Positions 7,545 through 15,461 of a stretch of DNA of 64,000 nt are shown piece after piece. Position 1 is the stretch's first letter, and every line of letters begins with the position of its first letter. The position numbers and the translations under genes are program-made. The DNA is taken from contig NZ_CP060784.1 in assembly GCF_014489555.1 (NCBI RefSeq), forward strand, positions 1,178,001 to 1,242,000, in the 5' to 3' direction. The notes beneath the pieces were generated by a model, which was given only the letters and a program-made list of their open reading frames with translations, did no database searches and was not told the origin of the DNA. The stretch comes from Hymenobacter qilianensis. Its GTDB lineage: Bacteria > Bacteroidota > Bacteroidia > Cytophagales > Hymenobacteraceae.

Positions 7545-9998
7545 ATGTTTTTTATCCGCTCTTTTGGCTTAGCCATTACCTTCACTGGCAGCGTTCTAAC
7601 TGTTCAGGCTCAACAAACAGCCGCCATTCGGGGCCGCGTTACTACCTCCGACGGCAGCCCGGCCGAGGCAATTACCGTGGGTCTGGAAGACCGCAGCCAG
7701 GGCACCATCACCAACAGCCGGGGCGAATATGTGCTGAGTAGAATGCGGGCCGGCACCTACACGCTGGTGGTTTCGGGCATCGGCTTGAAGTCGGCAGAGA
7801 AAACCGTAACAGTAACTGGCGGCCAAAGCGCGACCCTCGACTTTGTGCTCACTGAGAATGCCCAGCAGCTGCGCGAAGTGGTAGTAAGCGGGGCCCGCGT
7901 CAACAAATTCGCCCGCAAGCAGTCGGACTACGCGGCTAAGATGCCGCTGCAAAACCTGGAAAATCCGCAGGTGTACAACACCGTGGGCAAGGAGCTTCTC
8001 ACGGAGCAGCTGGTATTTACCGTGGATGATGCTCTGCGCAACGCGCCCGGCGTGCAGCGCATGTGGGAAGCCACCGGCCGGGCTGGCGACGGCGGCAGCT
8101 ACTACAACACCCGCGGCTTTATCGTGCAGAGCCAGCTGCGCAACGGTCTGGCCGGCAACGTAACCAGCGACGTGGACGCGGCCAATCTGGAGAAGGTCGA
8201 GATTATCAAAGGGCCGTCGGCCACGCTCTACGGCAGCGCCCTCACCTCCTACGGTGGCCTCATCAACCGCGTAACCAAGAAGCCTTACGACACGTTTGGG
8301 GGCGAAGTAGCGGCTTCGGGCGGCAGCTTCGGCTTCCACCGCCTCAGCGCCGACGTGAATACGCCGCTCAACGCAGCTAAAACGCTGGCTTTCCGCCTGA
8401 ACACGGCTTATCAGAAGGAAGATAACTTTCAGAGCGAGGGCTTCAACCGCAACATCGCCATTGCGCCCAGCCTGTCGTTTCAGCCCACTGAGCGCCTTAG
8501 CATCAACCTCGACGCGGAGCTGTTTCGGGGCCGTAGCGTGGGCAAGCAGCTCATTTTCTTCTACTTCCCTTCTTCTCAGCTTGGAGTTTCGCGGGCGGAT
8601 GATGTGAACATCGACTACCGCAACTCCTACATGGGCAACGGGCTGGAGCTGGATTCGCGCAGCACCAACTTTTTTGGGCAGGTGAACTACCGGATTTCGT
8701 CGGCTTTTACATCGTCCACTAACTTCTCGGCCAGCCGCAGTTTTTCCGAAGGCTTCGGACCCTACTTCTATCTGGTGCCCGATGCCGTGGCCACCAATAA
8801 CCCCAATGCCGCGCCGGGGGGCAATTTTCTGGCCCGCGCCGACCAGTCGACCCGCAATAGCACTGAGCAGGTGTACGAGGTGCAGCAGCTTTTCAATGGC
8901 GACTTTCAGGTGGGTGGCCGCCGCAACCGCGTGGTGCTGGGCCTGGACTTTCTGCGCATCGACTCGGACCAAAACTTCTTCGGCAGCGTGTTCGATATCG
9001 TGCCGCTCAACCAACCCGACTTCGACTATTCGCAATTTAACGGCGCAAGCCTGAGTGCCCGCTACGCCGCCGGCGCCCCCGATTTCACGTATCCCGTCAC
9101 CACTAAAATCAACACCTACAGCGCCTTTGCCTCCGACGTACTGAACCTGACCGACCGGCTGAGTGTGCTGGCGGCCCTGCGCGTAGACCACTTCGATAAC
9201 CGCGGTGGACTGGTCGGCGGGGCGGTACCGGCTTTCCAGCAAACGGCGCTTTCGCCGAAGTTTGGCGTCGTATTTCAGCCGCTGAAGGATAGAATCTCGC
9301 TGTTTGCCAACTACCAGAACAGCTTCAACAACCGCGGCTCTTACCTGGCCTACGATGTGGCTTTCCCCGACAGCACCGGCCAGCGCATCGCCAATCTGGA
9401 GCAAGCCAACCAGTGGGAAACGGGCGTGAAAGTAGACGCGCTGGGGGGCAAATTGACGGCTACCCTTAGCTACTACGACATTCAGGTGAAGGATTTGCTG
9501 CGCACCGATCCGCGCCCGGAAGCCGCTGCCCGCTTTGCCCAAACCCAGGACGGTACCCAGCGCAGCCGCGGCGTTGAGTTTGATGTGGTGGGCAACCCGT
9601 TTGAGGGCTTTAATGCCGTGGCCGGCTTCTCCTACAATGATTCCCGCCTGGAGCGCGCCACTGCCCTTGACACAGGCCGCCGTCCCAGCACGGCTTCTTC
9701 GCCGTATCTGGCCAACCTGTGGCTAAGCTACCGCCTGCCCACTTCGGCCTTGAAAGGCTTGGGTCTGGGTTTCGGCGGCAACTACGCCAGCGACAACAAG
9801 ATTCAGAACACCACGGCCAGCGTATTTACCCTGCCCGCCTACACAGTGTTGAACGCGTCCGTTTTCTACGACCAGCCCAAGTTCCGAATTTCGGCCAAAG
9901 TCGATAACCTGACCAATGAGCGGTACTGGATTGGCTACACCACCATGAACGCGCAGAAGCTGCGCAGCTTCGTGGGCAGCGTGGCGTATAAGTTTTAA
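7545..9998 (+). CDS. TonB-dependent siderophore receptor
   Basis: The 817-residue outer-membrane protein has, in order: a signal peptide (ending LTVQAQ), a carboxypeptidase-D regulatory-like domain (GRVTTSDGSPAEAITV, RGEYVLSRMRAGTYTLVV), a plug (VDDALRNAPGVQRMW, YNTRGF, VEIIKGPSATLYG) and a 22-strand barrel ending FVGSVAYKF. The plug 'A.Y.TRGF..' and 'IIKGPSA.LYG' motifs are those of FhuA/FoxA-type ferric siderophore receptors, and the C-terminal 'VDNLTNERYWIG' is typical. The frame is open from TTG 7509, but ATG 7545 begins a normal signal peptide. It lies 21 bases upstream of a PepSY membrane protein, the usual partner of such receptors. The exact siderophore is unknown. Confidence 0.95.
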   Translation: MFFIRSFGLAITFTGSVLTVQAQQTAAIRGRVTTSDGSPAEAITVGLEDRSQGTITNSRGEYVLSRMRAGTYTLVVSGIGLKSAEKTVTVTGGQSATLDFVLTENAQQLREVVVSGARVNKFARKQSDYAAKMPLQNLENPQVYNTVGKELLTEQLVFTVDDALRNAPGVQRMWEATGRAGDGGSYYNTRGFIVQSQLRNGLAGNVTSDVDAANLEKVEIIKGPSATLYGSALTSYGGLINRVTKKPYDTFGGEVAASGGSFGFHRLSADVNTPLNAAKTLAFRLNTAYQKEDNFQSEGFNRNIAIAPSLSFQPTERLSINLDAELFRGRSVGKQLIFFYFPSSQLGVSRADDVNIDYRNSYMGNGLELDSRSTNFFGQVNYRISSAFTSSTNFSASRSFSEGFGPYFYLVPDAVATNNPNAAPGGNFLARADQSTRNSTEQVYEVQQLFNGDFQVGGRRNRVVLGLDFLRIDSDQNFFGSVFDIVPLNQPDFDYSQFNGASLSARYAAGAPDFTYPVTTKINTYSAFASDVLNLTDRLSVLAALRVDHFDNRGGLVGGAVPAFQQTALSPKFGVVFQPLKDRISLFANYQNSFNNRGSYLAYDVAFPDSTGQRIANLEQANQWETGVKVDALGGKLTATLSYYDIQVKDLLRTDPRPEAAARFAQTQDGTQRSRGVEFDVVGNPFEGFNAVAGFSYNDSRLERATALDTGRRPSTASSPYLANLWLSYRLPTSALKGLGLGFGGNYASDNKIQNTTASVFTLPAYTVLNASVFYDQPKFRISAKVDNLTNERYWIGYTTMNAQKLRSFVGSVAYKF

Positions 9999-10019
9999 GT
10001 GGCCTAAATTATCCTGCTG

Positions 10020-11162
10020 ATGACGCCCCTCAAACAAGCTATTCGCAAACTTCACCTCTGGCTGGGCCTCGCGTCGGGGCTGGTGGTGTTTATCGTGAGC
10101 ATTACGGGGGCCATTTTTACTTTTCAGGAGGAGATTCGGGAAGCGACTGAGCCGTGGCTGAAAGTGCCGGTGGCCGCCACGCCCGCCCTGCCGCCTTCCC
10201 GGCTGCAAGCTGCCATGCTGCGCAACCACCCCGGCCTGACCTCGCCCTGGGTGATGTATATGGCTCCCGACCGCTCCGCCCTCGTGTACGGCACAGACAA
10301 AGCCGGCGGCTCGTACGCGGCCTTTGTTGACCCTTACACTGGCCAGGAGCTGCACTACAAGGACCTGAAGCGCGATTTTTTCACCATCGTCCAGGAAATT
10401 CACATGTACTTACTGCTGCCCGTGGCGGTGGGCGAATGGGTGGTGGGCATCGGGGTTCTGATTTTCGTGGTCATGCTCATCACGGGCATGGTGCTGTGGT
10501 GGCCCAAGCGCAAAAAAGACCGGCACCGCAGCTTCACCATCAAATGGAACGGCCGCTGGCGACGCGTCAACTACGACTTGCACAACGTGTTGGGCTTTTA
10601 CACCGCCAGCATCGCGCTGATCATTGCCCTTACCGGCTTAGTCATGAGCTTTGAATGGGTAAACAACTCCGTGTACCTGACGGCCAATATGGGCAGCAGC
10701 TTTCCCGAGGAAAAAATGCCCCCCAAGGTGACGGCCCAGCCTGTAAGTACGCCCAGCCTGCCCCTCATCGACCAGTTTTACGCGCAGATACGGCGCGGCT
10801 CGCCCACGGCTCAAATGCTCTACGTTGCAGCGCCCGTCGCTCCCGACCAGCCCGCGTACTCCATTGCCTACCGCACGTCCTTGCTCTACAGCCACCGCGA
10901 CGAGTACTACTTCCACCCCACCACCGGCGAGGTACTCAAAGCCATTCCAGACGCCGGCAAGAGTCGCGGCCAGAAGCTCATCGACGCCAATTACGACATC
11001 CACACCGGTCAGATTCTGGGTCTGGGGGGCAAAATTATCGCCTTTCTGGTCAGCCTGATTTCGGCTAGCCTGCCCGTCACTGGTACGCTGGTATGGTGGG
11101 GAAAGCGCAATAAGCCCAAGAAAGAAAAGCCGCGCCGCCCCCAACCTGTGCAAGCTGTCTAG
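10020..11162 (+). CDS. PepSY-associated membrane protein (siderophore reductase-like)
   Basis: The 380-residue inner-membrane protein has four hydrophobic segments: LHLWLGLASGLVVFIVSITG near the start, a pair around 140-160 and 195-215, and one near 345-365. Two PepSY-type periplasmic regions lie between them. Conserved histidines flank the helices (KLHLWLG, EIHMYLLLP, YDLHNVLGFY, DIHTG), as in heme-binding PepSY_TM proteins of the FsrB/FoxB type, which are thought to reduce ferric siderophores. It follows the receptor by 21 bases and is probably in the same iron-repressed operon. No Fur-like box was identified by eye. A short collapsed palindrome (11200-11224) follows the stop. Confidence 0.9.
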   Translation: MTPLKQAIRKLHLWLGLASGLVVFIVSITGAIFTFQEEIREATEPWLKVPVAATPALPPSRLQAAMLRNHPGLTSPWVMYMAPDRSALVYGTDKAGGSYAAFVDPYTGQELHYKDLKRDFFTIVQEIHMYLLLPVAVGEWVVGIGVLIFVVMLITGMVLWWPKRKKDRHRSFTIKWNGRWRRVNYDLHNVLGFYTASIALIIALTGLVMSFEWVNNSVYLTANMGSSFPEEKMPPKVTAQPVSTPSLPLIDQFYAQIRRGSPTAQMLYVAAPVAPDQPAYSIAYRTSLLYSHRDEYYFHPTTGEVLKAIPDAGKSRGQKLIDANYDIHTGQILGLGGKIIAFLVSLISASLPVTGTLVWWGKRNKPKKEKPRRPQPVQAV

Positions 11163-11199
11163 GGCAGCTGAGTAAACAACGAAGCTTGGCTCAAAAAGC

Positions 11200-11224
11200 G
11201 CGTCATGCTTCGCTCTGCATGACA
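11200..11224. repeat. Collapsed copy of the GTCATGCAGAGCG palindrome family
   Basis: GTCATGCTTCGCTCTGCATGAC is the two outer ends of the window's main palindromic repeat joined without the central part. It lies 38 bases after the PepSY gene, in the gap before the MotB-like gene. Confidence 0.55.
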
Positions 11225-11256
11225 GTTAATAATATTAGTACTGCACAAGTTCGGAT

Positions 11257-11940
11257 CTAGCTTTTTTGCCCCCCAATCCGTCCGATCTTCGGAATCACCT
11301 GAATCAGGAAGCGCTTGTTGTCGCCTTCGCGGGCGCCGCGGTAACGGCCGGTACCATAGAAGCCGCTGCCCCCAATAATTAGCTCGATGTTGCTATCCTG
11401 ACTGAAGTTCAGGCCGTTCTGTTTCCAGAAATTCAACAGGTTCAGCGCCCTGCGGTAGCTAAGCTGATACGTCAGCTGCTCCTGGGTGCGGTTGCGGGCA
11501 TCATTGCCGGCGTAGCGCGCTGCCATGCCTTCCACGATAACCAGATAACGCACCGGCTGCTCCGTTTTTATGGTTTTGAGCACGGAGCGCAGCGTCTTGC
11601 CCGCTTGCAGCAAAGCCGGCTTATAAGCGTCCTGAATCTCATCCTGCCCCGCCTTAAACTGCACCGGCACCAGCAGCTCGTGCCGCTCCAGATTTGGGTC
11701 GTAGCGGAAATATTTGCCCTCCAGCCGCTGCAAGGAGCGCCGAATCTTGGTGATTTGCTCTAATTCCTCAGCTTTAGCTTTTAGCTCGCCGTTGGCTTGT
11801 TGCAGTTCCTTTTCCCGGTCTTTAAACAGCTTAAAGCTATACACAAACAGCACCAGCATCACCACAAACAACGAGGTCATCAGGTCCACGTAGCTGGGCC
11901 AGAAGAAGTCGTTGGAAGAGCGGTTTTGAGAATCCTGCAT
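11257..11940 (-). CDS. MotB/OmpA-like stator protein
   Basis: The 227-residue protein has a short cytoplasmic N-terminus and one membrane helix (about 15-35) beginning WPSYVDLMTSLFVVMLVLFV. Asp19, near the start of the helix, sits where MotB, TolR and ZorB carry their ion-binding aspartate. A coiled coil follows (about 36-75, KDREKELQQANGELKAKAEELEQ), then a periplasmic OmpA/MotB-like domain: IVEGMAARYAGNDARN, LTYQLSYRRALNLLNFW and a final RFLIQVIPKIG strand. This is the layout of peptidoglycan-anchored stator B subunits. It is the last gene of a minus-strand cluster whose MotA-like partner lies 355 bases upstream. Similarity to flagellar MotB is only architectural; no other motility genes are present. 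Confidence 0.85.
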   Translation of the reverse strand: MQDSQNRSSNDFFWPSYVDLMTSLFVVMLVLFVYSFKLFKDREKELQQANGELKAKAEELEQITKIRRSLQRLEGKYFRYDPNLERHELLVPVQFKAGQDEIQDAYKPALLQAGKTLRSVLKTIKTEQPVRYLVIVEGMAARYAGNDARNRTQEQLTYQLSYRRALNLLNFWKQNGLNFSQDSNIELIIGGSGFYGTGRYRGAREGDNKRFLIQVIPKIGRIGGQKS

Positions 11941-11992
11941 GAATAAGCTTAAAGGGAGTATTAATTTGCTAACTACTTTTCAATCATACACT

Positions 11993-12295
11993 ATGCCTTC
12001 TAAAGACGAAAAGCAAAAGCATAAAGCAATCTTAAATTCACTCGCGGCAAAACACCGAGCTGATAAGCTTGTCAATTTACCCTTGCCCTTATCTGATTTA
12101 AAGGCTTTGTTTGACTATCTAGACGAGCAACTTGTAGAACACGGTTGCGATGATACAGTCCTATTAACTCGTGAGTTTCTTGAGTCGCACCAGCTACCAA
12201 TATTTGCTACTACTAGTTGGCTAGCGACCTATGGAGGCAACTGTGATTGTGAAGTGCTAGCAAATGTGGAAGAGAAATTTGAGGATGTATTATAG
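11993..12295 (+). CDS. DUF2695 family protein, inserted within the motor cluster
   Basis: The 100-residue protein starts at ATG 11993 (an in-frame ATG at 11939 overlaps the MotB-like start). It contains LFDYLDEQL, CDDTVLLTREFLE and ends GGNCDCEVLANVEEKFEDVL. The C-terminal GG.CDCEVL.NVE motif is that of DUF2695, small soluble proteins of unknown role. It lies on the strand opposite to all its neighbours and separates the MotA-like and MotB-like genes. The coding DNA is clearly more AT-rich than the flanks and uses codons such as TTA and AAT freely, suggesting a recent arrival. Its stop codon abuts the stop codon of the MotA-like gene. Confidence 0.82.
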   Translation: MPSKDEKQKHKAILNSLAAKHRADKLVNLPLPLSDLKALFDYLDEQLVEHGCDDTVLLTREFLESHQLPIFATTSWLATYGGNCDCEVLANVEEKFEDVL

Positions 12296-13756
12296 TTACT
12301 GCGGCTTCACGCCCCCAAACAAGCTGTCCATAGCCCGCTGCATGCGGTTTTTGGCGGTGGCTTTCACCAATACTTCGTTCAGAGCGGATAGCTCGGTTAA
12401 GATTTTAGCTTGAATCTGCGAGTCCATCTCGATCTTGCGCATCAGCTCGCGCTGCGTGGCCGTTACGTCGCGGGAGAGATTTTTCTGCTCGGCATCCAGG
12501 TTCTTGAAGGGCTCCAGGTAGTGCGTGATGCGGTCAAACACGTTTTCCTCATTGAGACGCTGGAAGTACTGGCCCCACTTTTCATATGCCTGCTGAGCGT
12601 CGCGCTCGTGGAAGCTGAGGCGCTGCTGCATCAGATCGGTGAGGCGGCCGGTGGCGAGGTCGAAGTATTGCTCGGTACGGGCAGCCACGTTGGTCATTTC
12701 CTTCTCGTGACGCTGGAAAAAGTCGAGCTGATGCTGAATGAGGTTATCGTGCTGACCAATGTATTGGCCTACGTTGTTAATACCACGCTCGAAGCCCGTC
12801 AGGCGGTCCAGAATACTACGCACGGCGTTAGCCGTGGCCGTGCCTTCCTCCAGCATCTGATTAAGCCGCTGCTGATAGCCTACAAAAGAACCAAACAGCT
12901 CCGCCGACTCCCGCACCTTGTCGAACACCGCCAGGTTGGCATTCGCCATCTTATCAAAGCCAATCTCATTGAGCTTCACCAGGAAGTCACGCTGCACTTT
13001 CACGTTCTCGGTTAGCGTGCCAATGATGGGCTCAAATAGGGTGACCTTGCCTACGAAATCCTGATTGAACGCATCCAGCACCCCTTTCAGCGTAGACAGG
13101 CTGTTGGCCATGTCGTTGTGCAGCACGGGTAGCAGGCGTGCCTGCAGGAAGGTGTAGTACCTATTCTGGCCCTGGTCAAGCTGCTGGTGGGCCTTCCGCA
13201 CCAAGCCATTGCCCAGCAATGTCAGCAACAGGCCTACGAAACTGCCCGTCATAGCGATGAGTACGCCCGTCAGAAAGGGCGTCAGCGCATCTTCATCCGA
13301 GACACCATTGCGCGCAATACCTACCAAGCCCAGAATTACGCCCAAAAAGGTCCCCAGCAAACCCAGATACAAGGGCGTGGCTACATTGGCCTGCACTGCA
13401 TTTTCCAGCACCTGCGACTGCCGCTCCGAAATGTCTTTTAGGATACCGAAGTCGGCGGCGGCGCCTTTATTATGGCGCAGGTAGTCGTTTGTGTCAGTCA
13501 AAATCTCCTGAAAGTCGGCGGGCACGGCATCGGCCCGAATCAAATCAATCAGGTAAGCATCGGCGGGGGCGTTGGCGGCATAGGGGGGCAAATCTTCGCC
13601 CGCAGGCGTTATCAGGCGGCGCTCAACTCGTAGCGTGTTTTTGGTTGGGTAAAGCTGCGCCAATCGTTGAGCCTGGGCGCGGGTTTGCAGAAACGTGCGA
13701 ATCTGCAAGCCCACCACCACGAGCACAACGATTATTTCAAGAACGATTTCGAGCAT
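12296..13756 (-). CDS. MotA/TolQ/ExbB-like stator with long cytoplasmic tail
   Basis: The 486-residue protein has a first membrane helix (3-19), a cytoplasmic region, then the paired helices of the MotA/TolQ/ExbB fold at about 126-147 (ATPLYLGLLGTFLGVILG) and 160-186 (FLTGVLIAMTGSFVGLLLTLLG). The small-residue and threonine pattern (GTFLG, AMTGSFVG) is that of ion-conducting pore helices. Residues 187-486 are a mostly helical, charged tail, far longer than in TolQ or ExbB and reminiscent of the ZorA tail of Zorya defence systems. ATG 13756 was chosen because it starts directly at the first helix; an open extension to 13843 adds 29 polar residues. It should pair with the MotB-like protein. Confidence 0.87.
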   Translation of the reverse strand: MLEIVLEIIVVLVVVGLQIRTFLQTRAQAQRLAQLYPTKNTLRVERRLITPAGEDLPPYAANAPADAYLIDLIRADAVPADFQEILTDTNDYLRHNKGAAADFGILKDISERQSQVLENAVQANVATPLYLGLLGTFLGVILGLVGIARNGVSDEDALTPFLTGVLIAMTGSFVGLLLTLLGNGLVRKAHQQLDQGQNRYYTFLQARLLPVLHNDMANSLSTLKGVLDAFNQDFVGKVTLFEPIIGTLTENVKVQRDFLVKLNEIGFDKMANANLAVFDKVRESAELFGSFVGYQQRLNQMLEEGTATANAVRSILDRLTGFERGINNVGQYIGQHDNLIQHQLDFFQRHEKEMTNVAARTEQYFDLATGRLTDLMQQRLSFHERDAQQAYEKWGQYFQRLNEENVFDRITHYLEPFKNLDAEQKNLSRDVTATQRELMRKIEMDSQIQAKILTELSALNEVLVKATAKNRMQRAMDSLFGGVKPQ

Positions 13757-13867
13757 CAAACAAGAGTTTGTAGAAACACACACCGCCGCGTTTGGCATAC
13801 GCGGCGGTGGAATGTAATCAGTAATACGACCACAAAGAAACAACGCCCAAAGCGTTGGGGTACGTTC

Positions 13868-15403
13868 CTACTCAAAATGAATAGCGGCCTTTTGCTCAAT
13901 CTGCCAGGCTCCGTTGCTCTTGAACAGCGTTCCTTCCTCATCCGTCACGATGCGCGAAACGGGCGTGCTGGGCTGCTGGTAGCGGCACGCCTCGCGCAGG
14001 GAATATTGCGCGCTCTGAATAGCGTAAGCGTGTACCGCCGTGTTGGAAGTAACCCGGAACGTTGCCCGCTCGGGACGCTGGGCATCCACTTTTATCTCGT
14101 AGATGCTGTCGTGCTGGGGTTGTTCCTGCAAGTCATACTCGCTGAATCCGCCATTCACGGGCACTTTCACATAGTAGCGGGTCGGCTGCGTTGGCTGATT
14201 TTCCGGCTTGTTTAGGAGAGGCGCCACTGACCAATTATCCGGAGTGGGTAATTGCACAGGCGGCACCAAGCTATCAAAATCATCACGCGGAGCCGCCGCG
14301 GGCGGACCAGCCGGTATTACCGGCGCCGGAGGAGCAACTTGAGCTTCAGCCATTGGCGCCGGGGCGGTATAAGTGGGCGCCGGAGCCGGTGGAACTGGAA
14401 CAGCCTGTTGTGGGGCAGGTGGCGGTGCGGGGGCAGCGGCCACGGGCGCAACGGGCCGCGCCGGCGCCGGAGGAGGTGTAGGGGCGCTTGGCGCTGTGGC
14501 CACTGGGGGGCGATTTTGCGCCTGCGGAGCAGGTGCGGCAGGTCTGGGGGGCAAATTTTGGGCGGCTGGCTTCGTTTGAGCCAGTGCCGTGGCTACGCGT
14601 TGCTCCACCACTTTCTCAATCTCGCGCTGTAGCTCAGGCGTCAGTTTTTTAAGCGAAGGACTATCACTTGGCATAGCCAGCTTTACGGCTTCCAGCGCCG
14701 CTCTATGACGCTCAGCACGAGCATTCAAGGCCTTGATATGACTACGCTGCAAGGCAAAAAGCACCAAGCTTAGCAGGGAAAACACCAAAGCAATAGGAGC
14801 AAAAAGCTTACTCATGGTGCTTTCCGCCGCGTAAGTGCGCGGGCTGCTTACGCTGGTGCCGGTTGGCAGTGCTACACCTACATCGGAGTCCACTGTGGTA
14901 TCGGCAAGGGATGCCGTGTCAGCTGCTTCTTGCGCTACCAGATCAGCGCCAGTGTCACCTAGCGGTGTACCATTCTGAACGAAGCTTTTCAGGCCGGTTT
15001 CTAAAGCCGTCAGTCGCTGCATGCGCACCGGGTCGTTGGTGCGCGCTGGGTTTTTAAGCCGATTGATGATTTCAGTGGTCAGCTTGGTAAGCCGCGCCGG
15101 ATCGGTTGTCAACCCGTTATAAATTGCCCCCCGGCCTTCCAGCGGCTTATACAAGCGGCTGTATACACTCTGCTTGTCGGCTTTGATGCTGTTCTCAAAT
15201 GCCTGCAAGCTACCGTCGCAACGCAGGGTGCTTTTGAGTTCGGGCACACCCGTATCCTCATACACGAACCGAGCCGTGGCGCACCAGATCTGAGTTTTCG
15301 CTTCGTCGAGCGTGGGCTGGCCGAGTTGGGTTTGAGCATTAGCGTTGGAAGCAAAAAGCGCTATACCTAGCAACAGAGTAGCGAAACGGGGTAATATTTT
15401 CAT
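13868..15403 (-). CDS. Secretory bitopic protein with proline-rich linker, unknown function
   Basis: No family was recognised for this 511-residue protein. In order it shows a signal peptide (1-23, ending ANAQ), a region with an adjacent Cys pair (CATARF at 41, LRCDGS at 62), a membrane helix (about 201-219, APIALVFSLLSLVLFAL), a short coiled coil (220-275) and a Pro/Ala-rich linker (about 278-395). A C-terminal beta-rich domain follows (about 410-511, YYVKVPVNGGFSEYDLQEQ). The signal and helix predict a periplasmic N-domain and a cytoplasmic C-domain on a flexible tether. It lies between the MotA-like and actin-like genes, 58 bases from the latter, so it may link a membrane motor to a cytoplasmic ATPase. 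That role is inference. Confidence 0.75.
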   Translation of the reverse strand: MKILPRFATLLLGIALFASNANAQTQLGQPTLDEAKTQIWCATARFVYEDTGVPELKSTLRCDGSLQAFENSIKADKQSVYSRLYKPLEGRGAIYNGLTTDPARLTKLTTEIINRLKNPARTNDPVRMQRLTALETGLKSFVQNGTPLGDTGADLVAQEAADTASLADTTVDSDVGVALPTGTSVSSPRTYAAESTMSKLFAPIALVFSLLSLVLFALQRSHIKALNARAERHRAALEAVKLAMPSDSPSLKKLTPELQREIEKVVEQRVATALAQTKPAAQNLPPRPAAPAPQAQNRPPVATAPSAPTPPPAPARPVAPVAAAPAPPPAPQQAVPVPPAPAPTYTAPAPMAEAQVAPPAPVIPAGPPAAAPRDDFDSLVPPVQLPTPDNWSVAPLLNKPENQPTQPTRYYVKVPVNGGFSEYDLQEQPQHDSIYEIKVDAQRPERATFRVTSNTAVHAYAIQSAQYSLREACRYQQPSTPVSRIVTDEEGTLFKSNGAWQIEQKAAIHFE

Positions 15404-15461
15404 AGAAGAAATATGACGGTAAAATGCCGTGCAGAAGAGGCTCCTGCACGGCGTTATTTCA

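Noticed and set aside
7596..9542. 648-codon minus-strand open frame opposite the TonB receptor gene
   Set aside because: It is the complement of a well-supported receptor; the translation lacks any domain and is rich in repeated His/Arg/Ala typical of antisense frames in GC-rich DNA.
11257..13756. Flagellar stator genes motA/motB
   Set aside because: No flagellar or chemotaxis gene is nearby, the MotA-like tail is too long, and this phylum is generally non-flagellated.
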